A stretch of DNA of 64,000 bases from Ophthalmolycus amberensis (lineage: Eukaryota; Chordata; Actinopteri; Perciformes; Zoarcidae): positions 407,501 to 471,500 of the forward strand of contig JAFEUB010001461.1 of the NCBI GenBank assembly GCA_024529925.1. The letters are read 5' to 3'. The notes beneath the pieces were generated by a model. That model saw only the letters and a program-made list of their open reading frames with translations. It was not told the DNA's origin and ran no database searches. Within the stretch, counting starts at the first letter, position 1, and every line of letters begins with the position of its first letter. This document shows, in pieces, positions 52,845 to 61,370 of the stretch. The position numbers and the translations under genes were made by a program.

Positions 52845-52944
52845 AAGAGGATGTCAAATGTGTACATATTGTAAAGCCCTCTGAGGCAAATTTGTAATTT
52901 GTGATTTTGGGCTATAAAAAAATTAATTGAATTGAATTGAATTA
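52845..52944 (+). mobile_element. LINE/SINE 3' tail fragment, copy 1
   Basis: About 100 bp reading TTGTAAAGCCCTCTGAGGC and TTTTGGGCTATAAAAA, ending in GAATT repeats. This is a common 3' tail of fish non-LTR elements. It is embedded in the 12-bp array. Confidence 0.7.
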
Positions 52945-53156
52945 GAAGGACAATTAGAGGGACCATCATAGGGACCATTAGAAGGACAATTAGAGGGACC
53001 ATTAGAAGGACCATTAGAGGGACCATTAGAAGGACAATTAGAGGGACCATCAGAAGGACCATTAGAGGGACCATCATAGGGACCATTAGAAGGACAATTA
53101 GAGGGACCATTACAAGGACCATTAGAAGGACCATTAGAGGGACCATTAGAGGGACC

Positions 53157-53256
53157 AAGAGGATGTCAAATGTGTACATATTGTAAAGCCCTCTGAGGCT
53201 AATTTGTAATTTGTGATTTTGGGCTATAAAAAAATTAATTGAATTGAATTGAATTA
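53157..53256 (+). mobile_element. LINE/SINE 3' tail fragment, copy 2
   Basis: Almost identical to 52845-52944 (one difference noted, CAAATT versus TAATTT) and exactly 312 bp away, or 26 dodecamers. The array flanks match too, so the tail was copied together with the repeat. Confidence 0.7.
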
Positions 53257-54290
53257 GAAGGACAATTAGAGGGACCATCATAGGGACCATCAGAGGGACC
53301 ATTAGAGGGACCATCATAGGGACCATTAGAGGGACCATCAGAGGGACCATTAGAGGGACCATTAGAAGGACCATTAGAGGGACCATCAGAAGGACCATTA
53401 GAGGGACCATTAGAGGGACCATTAGAGGGACCATTAGAAGGACAATTAGAGGGACCATCAGAGGGACCATTAGAGGGAACATTAGAGGGACCATTAGAAG
53501 GACCATCAGAAGGACCATTAGAGGGACCATTAGAAGGACCATTAGAGGGACCATCAGAAGGACCATTAGAGGGACCATTAGAGGGACCATTAGAGGGACA
53601 ATTAGAGGGACCATCAGAAGGACCATTAGAGGGACCATTAGAGGGACCATTAGAAGGACCATCAGAAGGACCATTAGAGGGACCATTAGGAGGACCATTA
53701 GAAGGACCATTAGAAGGACCATTAGAGGGACCATTAGAGGGACCATTAGAAGGACCATTAGAGGGACCATTAGAGGGACCATTATAAGGACCATTAGAAG
53801 GACAATCAGACGGACAATCAGAAGGACCATTCGAGGGACCATTAGAGGGACCATTAGAGGGACCATTGAAGGACCATTAGAAGGACCATTCGAGGGACCA
53901 TTAGAGGGACCATTAGAGGGACCATTAGAAGGACCATTAGAAGGACCATTAGAGGGACCATTATAAGGACCATTAGAAGGACAATCAGAAGGACAATCAG
54001 AAGGACCATTAGAAGGACAATCAGAAGGACCATTAGAGGGACCATTAGAGGGACCATTAGAAGGACCATTAGAAGGACCATTAGAGGGACCATTATAAGG
54101 ACCATTATAAGGACAATCAGAAGGACAATCAGAAGGACCATTAGAAGGACCATTAGAAGGACCATTAGAGGGACCATTAGAGGGACCATTATAAGGACCA
54201 TTAGAAGGACAATCAGAAGGACAATCAGAAGGACCATTAGAAGGACCATTAGAAGGACCATTAGAGGGACCATTAGAGGGACCATCATAG

Positions 54291-54609
54291 GGGGCCACTA
54301 ATCACACTGGACTGTGTTGAACCAGGTGTTCATGAATCCACCAGAGTCCTTCTGAAGCTCACAGCAACCAACAGGATATCTCAGCCACTTCCTGTGTCAA
54401 TCAGTTGCCAGGCAACAACTGTAGCACCATCCAATGAAAAGCAATCAGGAAATGAACGCGGCATCAACAATAACAAAATGAACAGACCGCCGTCCACACG
54501 CGTCCACCTGAAGACCGCAGGTGACCCCTGGACTGGAGCCAGGGAGACCCCCCCCCCTTGGTTATCGGCCATATTTCAGAATAAAAGCATGAGGTGCGGG
54601 TGTACTCAC
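54291..54609. other. Intron edge next to the Caskin donor site
   Basis: Unique sequence between the 12-bp array and the 5' splice site GTGAGTAC (54609-54602 on the minus strand). It includes a poly-C run near 54549. No other exon was seen. Confidence 0.7.
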
Positions 54610-54703
54610 TGTTCCTGTTGGCTTTGAGTTTGGACAGCAGCTTCTGAGTGGACATCAGGTCTCCGGTCTTCGCCGCCTGCAGCAGGTCCTGCTCCTTCCC
54701 CAT
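54610..54703 (-). CDS. caskin2: Caskin-family gene, first coding exon
   Basis: Minus-strand ATG at 54703 starts MGKEQDLLQAAKTGDL and continues for 31 codons plus one base, ending with an N-R-N tripeptide before a strong donor, A|GTGAGTAC. The single left-over A joins AG from 4178-4177 to make lysine, the residue expected before LLGSTK. The start context is good (A at -3, G at +4). From memory, Caskins begin MGKEQ or MGREQ with an ankyrin-like helix pair. The match to CASKIN2 is closer in the next exon, but CASKIN1 or a fish-specific paralogue cannot be excluded. ANKS1 proteins also start MGKEQ but diverge before the LLGSTK segment. Confidence 0.87.
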
Positions 54704-54895
54704 GCTTCCTCCCTCCTACCTCCTGGGGTTTGAACCAGCCTTCTTTAAATCCTCCTCAGACCCTCATGCTGAGCTCGTTCTGGAATCTAGCGGACCGCCA
54801 GGAAACCAGAACCAGACTCCTAGTTTGAGTCCTAGTGATATTATTTCCTGTCAGAGGAGTCGATGTGGTTCGATGTGGTTTGATGTGGTTCAGGA
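54704..54895 (-). other. caskin2: Caskin 5' UTR part of the exon with 3' splice site
   Basis: Upstream of the ATG on the minus strand, a pyrimidine-rich tract ends TTTCTTTTTCAG (AG at 54897-54896), a clear acceptor. The coding exon therefore begins at 54895 and at least one non-coding exon lies at higher coordinates. The UTR carries three GATGTGGTT-type repeats (54860-54891 on the plus strand) and a minimal upstream frame, ATG-AGG-GTC-TGA at 54767-54756. The first exon and promoter were not found. Confidence 0.7.
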
Positions 54896-55439
54896 CTGAA
54901 AAAGAAAGGAGAAAACCAGATTAGTTGGTCTCTGGAGGTGTGTGAGAGGACTGAGACCAGCAGAGATTCCTGTAACAGGATGAACCGGATGCTTCAACAT
55001 GCATGCAGGATCTGGGTTCAGGAGCATCTTATGAAACAAAATCCAGTCCTGCATCCACTTATCGGATCCTGATCCCTCCTAAATCCTCATCGAGTCTAAT
55101 CAGCTTTAACTTGAGACGTAAACGAGATCAGATCTGTGATCCTCTAAAGAAAATGTGACACACACACACACACACACACAGATGTCACAGGTGAGTGTTA
55201 AAGCTCCTGTGAGCTTTAATTACAGCTCAACAAACCTTCAAACACAAACAGATCATCACTCTGCTGGGTCAACACTGATCCAGAGCCTCAGGACCAGGAT
55301 GTCACCAAACTACACTCACATATTTCATATTTTTAAACAGAGTTGCTATAAAACAGCAGACGACAGTTTGACCAAACTCCACTGATTTATTTAAACCAGA
55401 GGAGATGAACCGCTGGGTTCCCGTCCCTGTGTGGCTGAC
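54896..55439. other. Upstream intron sequence with CA repeat
   Basis: Begins with the acceptor tract of the Caskin exon on the minus strand. It contains a CA microsatellite (about 55158-55180). No other exon was recognised. Confidence 0.6.
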
Positions 55440-55605
55440 CCTAGTCCTCCTCTAGTCCTGCCCTAGTCCTGCTCTAGTCCTCCTCTAGTCCTGTTCTAGT
55501 CCTCTAGTCCTGCTCTCGACTAGAGGAGGACTAGAGCAGGACTAGAGCAGTACTAGAGGAGGACTAGAGCAGGACTAGGGCAGGACTAGAGCAGGACGAG
55601 AGCAG

Positions 55606-55608
<3 letters not shown>
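55440..55608. repeat. Inverted minisatellite (CTAGTCCTGCT / AGCAGGACTAG) palindrome
   Basis: The left half has about seven CTAGTCCTNCT-type units; the right half has about eight of their reverse complement. They switch at about 55520 (CTCTCGACTAGAGG). At least 40 consecutive bases of the right half match the complement of the left. The DNA can fold into a long hairpin. Confidence 0.88.
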
Positions 55609-55655
<47 letters not shown>

Positions 55656-55682
55656 ATATATATGTGTATATACATTTATATA
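55609..55682. repeat. TA-dinucleotide tract
   Basis: TATATA run with TGTATA interruptions, joined directly to the palindrome on its left. Confidence 0.9.
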
Positions 55683-56642
55683 TCTAAGGTAACGTGTTGC
55701 TGTTGCTGTTTTGTGTGTTTACACTTGATGATAATAAGTTGTAACAGTTCTGTCTTCATATGAGACTTTCTCTGTGATATTAAACCAGAGCTCGTTTAAA
55801 AAGTCACTGTTTCTATTTCCTGTCTCGTGACCTACACAAACACAACATTCACTTAAAGGTTTCACTCTGAAGATCACCGCTGAACCTTCACTGGACGTCT
55901 TTCATCACAATGACGCACAATGGGGGGGGTCCGGGACCCGATTATAACCTGAAGAGCGTCTGAGCTCACGAGCTCACTGATGGTGCTGGAGTCTGCCAAA
56001 CTGGAGATTTGTTTCCGAGGACACAGCAAAAGTGTTTATTGTCTGAATACTACAATAGTTTATGTATTAATATTCAGATCAAGTGCTCAGACAGCAGATA
56101 TGTGGAGTGAAGGACCCGGAAAACAGGGTCAGATGAGGTCCGGAGTCTGGATGTAAACAGACCTGACGACCGCCGCTGATTGAACCAGTTCCGTAAGAAC
56201 CGTTTCAACGGATCCATAACTGTACGAATATGTATTTAATCTCACGTGAACCGGACCACGTTACCTTGTTTCTTCTGTTTTGTGAATGTACGGAAGAAAC
56301 TTTCCACACCGGATTCCTCGCGGACCACGGCGGCAGTTTGAAGGAAAGAAACTTTATTCCTTGTGTTGATATTCCAGTAAAAAACAAATCCAGTTTAATA
56401 ATCCAGGAATGTTGACTTCAGATTAAAGTTTAATCCACGCGCGGAGTTCATGTATAAATGTGCCTTTTAGAGGTTTTACTACTTTTGCACGATGACGCTC
56501 CTCCTGGTTTTCCCTCCGCTCCCTGAATGCCACATTCTGTCCGCTGTTCTCCAGAACGTGGACACGGTGTCAAGTTACACACCACGACACACAGAACATC
56601 CGGCCCGGACTTTCAAAATAAAACCCCGACAAAAGCGATAGC
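55683..56642. other. Unique DNA, no gene recognised
   Basis: The longest unique stretch upstream of the Caskin coding exon and a candidate place for its first exon or promoter. I could not identify either. It includes a poly-G run near 55922. Confidence 0.5.
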
Positions 56643-56709
56643 TTTGGAAGCCCATTGCTGCCACTGAGGAAAACATAAAGATCCTGTAAGTCATTAAAAT
56701 GAGATACTG
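56643..56709 (+). repeat. Array-seeding flank, copy 2
   Basis: Counterpart of 10133-10197: TTGGAAGCCCATTGCTGCCA through ATAAAGATCCTGTAAGTCAT to AATGAGATAC. It runs straight into the first units of the 50-bp array. Confidence 0.7.
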
Positions 56710-58968
56710 TCTCATCATAGTGACGTAGTATCATACTATGTCACTATAATGAGATACTATCTCATCATAATGACTTAGTATCATACTACGTCACTATAAT
56801 GAGATACTATCTCATCGCAATGACTTAGTATGATACTACGTCACTATAATGAGATACTATCTCATCGCAATGACTTAGTATGATACTACGTCACTATAAT
56901 GAGATACTATCTCATCGCAATGACTTAGTATGATACTACGTCACTATAATGAGATACTATCTCATCGCAATGACTTAGTATGATACTACGTCACTATAAT
57001 GAGATACTGTCTCATCGTAATGACTTAGTATGATACTACGTCACTATAATGAGATACTATCTCATCGTAATGACTTAGTATGATACTACGTCACTATAAT
57101 GAGATACTGTCTCATCGTAATGACTTAGTATGATACTACGTCACTATAATGAGATACTATCTCATCGTAATGACTTAGTATGATACTATGTCACTACAAT
57201 GAGATACTGTCTCATCGTAATGACTTAGTATGATACTACGTCACTATAATGAGATACTGTCTCATCGTAATGACTTAGTATGATACTACGTCACTATAAT
57301 GAGATACTGTCTCATCGTAATGACTTAGTATGATACTACGTCACTATAATGAGATACTATCTCATCGTAATGACTTAGTATGATACTATGTCACTACAAT
57401 GAGATACTGTCTCATCATAATGACTTAGTATGATACTATGTCACTATAATGAGATAATGTCTCATCACAATGACTTAGTATGATACTACGTCACTATAAT
57501 GAGATACTATCTCATCACAATGACTTAGTATGATACTACGTCACTATAATGAGATACTATCTCATCGTAATGACTTAGTATGATACTACGTCACTATAAT
57601 GAGATACTGTCTCATCGCAATGACTTAGTATGATACTACGTCACTATAATGAGATACTATCTCATCGTAATGACTTAGTATGATACTACGTCACTATAAT
57701 GAGATACTGTCTCATCACAATGACTTAGTATGATACTACGTCACTATAATGAGATACTATCTCATCACAATGACTTAGTATGATACTATGTCACTATAAT
57801 GAGATACTGTCTCATCGTAATGACTTAGTATACTACGTCACTATAATGAGATACTGTCTCATCACAATGACTTAGTATGATACTACGTCACTATAATGAG
57901 ATACTATCTCATCGTAATGACTTAGTATGATACTACGTCACCATAATAAGATACTATCTCATCACAATGACTTAGTATGATACTATATCACTATAATGAG
58001 ATACTGTCTCATCGTAATGACTTAGTATGATACTACGTCACTATAATGAGATACTGTCTCATCGTAATGACTTAGTATGATACTACGTCACTATAATGAG
58101 ATACTGTCTCATCGTAATGACTTAGTATGATACTACGTCACTATAATGAGATACTATCTCATCGTAATGACTTAGTATGATACTATGTCACTACAATGAG
58201 ATACTGTCTCATCATAATGACTTAGTATGATACTATGTCACTATAATGAGATAATGTCTCATCACAATGACTTAGTATGATACTACGTCACTATAATGAG
58301 ATACTATCTCATCACAATGACTTAGTATGATACTACGTCACTATAATGAGATACTATCTCATCGTAATGACTTAGTATGATACTACGTCACTATAATGAG
58401 ATACTGTCTCATCGCAATGACTTAGTATGATACTACGTCACTATAATGAGATACTATCTCATCGTAATGACTTAGTATGATACTACGTCACTATAATGAG
58501 ATACTGTCTCATCACAATGACTTAGTATGATACTACGTCACTATAATGAGATACTATCTCATCACAATGACTTAGTATGATACTATGTCACTATAATGAG
58601 ATACTGTCTCATCGTAATGACTTAGTATACTACGTCACTATAATGAGATACTGTCTCATCACAATGACTTAGTATGATACTACGTCACTATAATGAGATA
58701 CTATCTCATCGTAATGACTTAGTATGATACTACGTCACCATAATAAGATACTATCTCATCACAATGACTTAGTATGATACTATATCACTATAATGAGATA
58801 CTGTCTCATCGTAATGACTTAGTATGATACTACGTCACTATAATGAGATACTATCTCATCGTAATGACTTAGTATGATACTACGTCACTATAATGAGATA
58901 CTATCTCATCGTAATGACTTAGTATGATACTACGTCACTATAATAAGATACTATCTCATCACAATGAC
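56700..58968. repeat. 50-bp minisatellite of two palindromes (left part)
   Basis: About 45 units of 50 bp. Each holds TGAGATACTATCTCA (7-bp arms, one spacer) and TAGTATGATACTA, whose first copies extend to a longer palindrome with GTGACGTAGTAT arms. The unit ends TACGTCAC. A 797-bp block repeats, marked by GAGATAATG at 57451 and 58248 and by a 4-base deletion near 57829 and 58626. Confidence 0.93.
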
Positions 58969-58971
58969 TCA

Positions 58972-59975
58972 TGCTGCGTTCACACCGGTCGCGTTGATTT
59001 TTTGACGCACTGCAAAATCGCGTCCAACGCGCCGCCGGTCGTGTTCACACCAAACGCCGCAAAATCGCGTAGCGCCGGAGAGGGGGCGTGGTTTATCGAC
59101 TGGAAGCCGTTCACCTGGCCGTCATTTCTTTCCGCTTTCAACCGTGAAAGGAATAAGGACAATTGCTGCTCTGTACGTGTTGTGGAAGTCCCTCAAACGT
59201 CGGAATGCCAAACGCCGTCATGTCTGGTTCATAATATTGTTCAGAGGAGCTCCGTGGATTTCATCGAGCTGTATTCACTGTCTAGCAAGCCACCGGTCGC
59301 TGTTTACTACAGCTGTAGGAACACAACATAAACTGATTTGGCTGTAATTCAACGGAAAATAAACCGACAAAAAGGGACTCCGAAATAACTACATAATGAT
59401 GCCGATTTGTACTTGTCTTCTCCGACAAAAAGGGACTCCGAAATAACTACGTAATGATCCCGATTTGTAGGCTACTTGTCTTCTCAATGGAGCTCTGATG
59501 GATCGGTGCTAGGCTATGCTAACATCGTAGCAGCTCCACCAGCACTCAATAACGTCATGTAGACGTAAATACGGCAGCGTCTGTTCATTGTTTGTACCGT
59601 ATGGTTTACACACACACATGTATACACATAGTTTGGTCCGGTCTCTATTGATATGAGGTATCGTAGAGCTCTGGGTGAACACAGACGGCTACAGTATTTA
59701 TTTCCTGATTCAACAATGGCAGGAAGTCAGTGATGACAGGGGGACAACTCAACGCTGATAGGCTATCGCGCCACAGCGTCACGCGATTATTTCGCAGAAG
59801 TTGAAAAATTTCAACTCGCGCGTTGGCGATTTTGCGGCGTCCAACGCAAAAACGCGTCCAACGCGCCGCGCCATCGCAAAATCGCGGCGCGCCAGTCTCA
59901 TCGCGTCTGTGCATAGACTTTGTATGTAATCTCGACGCGCGTCAAAAAATCAACGCGACCGGTGTGAACGCAGCA
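58972..59975. mobile_element. PIF/Harbinger-like DNA transposon, deleted
   Basis: Terminal inverted repeats of about 37 bp begin TGCTGCGTTCACACCGG, with GTCGCGTTGATTTTTTGACG next, at both ends. The element splits a 50-bp array unit at its TTA, with TCA on the left (one substitution) and TTA on the right. This suggests the 3-bp target duplication made by PIF/Harbinger transposases. The 1004-bp interior has a frame with KRRNAKRRHVW (about 59190-59230) like the basic start of Harbinger transposases, but no catalytic domain. A segment of about 58 bp containing AAAAAGGGACTCCGAAATAA is duplicated in tandem at about 59364-59475. Confidence 0.82.
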
Positions 59976-60141
59976 TTAGTATGATACTATGTCACTATAA
60001 TGAGATACTATCTCATCGTAATGACTTAGTATGATACTACGTCACTATAATGAGATACTATCTCATCGTAATGACTTAGTATGATACTACGTCACTATAA
60101 TGAGATACTGTCTCATCGTAATGACTTAGTATGATACTACG
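59976..60141. repeat. 50-bp minisatellite (right part)
   Basis: The same array resumes after the Harbinger-like element at the broken unit and continues for about three units before ending in TACGTCTAAT. The array was therefore present before the insertion. Confidence 0.92.
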
Positions 60142-61370
60142 TCTAATAATACAAATAATACTAAATTAAATTGAGTTCATTTTCAATCACTTCTGACCGC
60201 GTGAAGTGTTTTTTTAAGTGTAAATTTGTATTAACGACAGTAAATAAAAAAAATAAAAAACTTTTAAAATCTATATTTATTCATATGCAGAGAAAACATA
60301 TTAGTGATGAAGTGATTAGTTCATGAACAGACACTGATGATGGATTAATCCTGAAGACCAGATACGACCTTGTCACTAATAGAGGATTTGGTTTTTATTC
60401 TTTGGGAATTTATAATTTGTCTTTAATTTTATGATGTTTTACAAAAACATAGTAATCGAGCAGATAAACCGGAAGTGAAAACAATGATCAGTTGCAGTTT
60501 TTCAGCTGTTTTACCTGAACACCGGTTTCATTTTATTAGTGTGTGAAATTGAATGTATTTAAATCTGAGACGAAGTAAAAGTTCTCCTCTCAGTGAATAG
60601 ATGTCATAGATAGATAAAAAGATAATTGAAACTTTGACATTTGTGCTTTTATTTTGAAGAATCAATCCCTTCATTTCCGGCTTTGTTCCGGTCTCGTCAT
60701 TGAGCTTCATGAGATATCATCGACCACCTACTTTCTTTCATCTTTCTCTTTTTCCAGAAACAGAAATGTTTTTTATTTTATTGTTCACGAGATTTTAATA
60801 TTAAAAAAATTAATAAATACATTAATCCCAGTTCTGAATATTAATATGATAATAAATATAATTTAGCATCTTTTTTTTATTTACTAGTGAACTTCACTTT
60901 TTTAGATTTAAGTTGTTGGCATTAAATTTAAAGATGTATAAATGAAATGTTTGACCGCTGGGCATCAGATCTGACTTATATATAAGTTTATCAAGTAAAT
61001 ATGTAATTTTAAAATGATGAAATGATATTTTAACCTTTTATCTGTTACTTTTAGATTATTATTGAACTTCTTTGTTTACTCGAGAGTAAAAAGAACAATT
61101 CTGTGTTTAATGTTAATGTAAAAATATCATTTTCATTATCCCCTCAGAATCCCCTCGTACCAGTCGTCCGTGGAAGGGGTATCTTTAGGAATCCAGAATT
61201 TAATAATAGTCTATCGTACTTTATACAACAGTATTCCAATCAGTTCAATCAAAGAAAGCACTTCGTCCTCCACTTCTCTCCACAATGTTTGTATCTTTGC
61301 ACATTTCCAACACATGTATATATGAGTAATGATGAGTTATCAATTAAACTCCACAACAGTTCATACAAGA
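60142..61370. other. AT-rich unique DNA
   Basis: AT-rich single-copy sequence with a LINE-1-like fragment in its right part (61140-61320). No host exon was recognised. Confidence 0.6.
61140..61320 (-). pseudogene. LINE-1-like ORF2 C-terminal fragment
   Basis: On the minus strand a frame reads MCWKCAKIQTLWREVEDEV, then an in-frame TAG, then FWIPKDTPSTDDWYEGI. The order W-x-C-x-K-I-x-x-x-W followed by a W-x-x-P-x-x-x-D-W segment is typical of the C-terminal region of L1/Tx1 ORF2. It is about 60 residues, interrupted by a stop, without reverse transcriptase or endonuclease. The assignment rests on short motifs. Confidence 0.5.

Larger units (their letters stand above)
52161..54290. repeat. 12-bp minisatellite (GAGGGACCATTA)
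   Basis: About 160 dodecamers, GAGGGACCATTA alternating with GAAGGACCATTA, GAAGGACAATTA and a 15-bp form ending CATCATAG. Twelve is a multiple of three, so a minus-strand frame of several hundred codons reads as a MVPLMVLLMV-like peptide. This is a repeat artefact. Two copies of a retroelement tail interrupt it (52845-52944 and 53157-53256). The array ends about 320 bp from the Caskin 5' splice site. Confidence 0.95.
4179..54609 (-). other. caskin2: Caskin intron of about 50.4 kb made largely of tandem arrays
   Basis: The interval between donor GTGAGTAC (54609 downward) and acceptor TTTCAG (4184-4179) on the minus strand is 50,431 bp. By my sums about 37 kb of it is minisatellite in at least seven unrelated families, plus an endogenous retrovirus, two SINE copies, a hAT element and a LINE scrap. 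The nearest array starts about 40 bp from the acceptor, and another ends about 320 bp from the donor. The intron call rests on both exons belonging to one transcript, supported by orientation, phase and protein order but not by RNA. Confidence 0.8.

Noticed and set aside
52619..54298. 559-codon minus-strand frame reading like repeated membrane segments (MVPLMVLL)
   Set aside because: A 12-bp period keeps the frame open. The hydrophobic look comes from the repeat, and the frame contains retroelement tails.
55683..56642. First non-coding exon and promoter of the Caskin gene
   Set aside because: Expected upstream of the acceptor at 54896, but no convincing donor or start-site signature could be fixed in this unique stretch.
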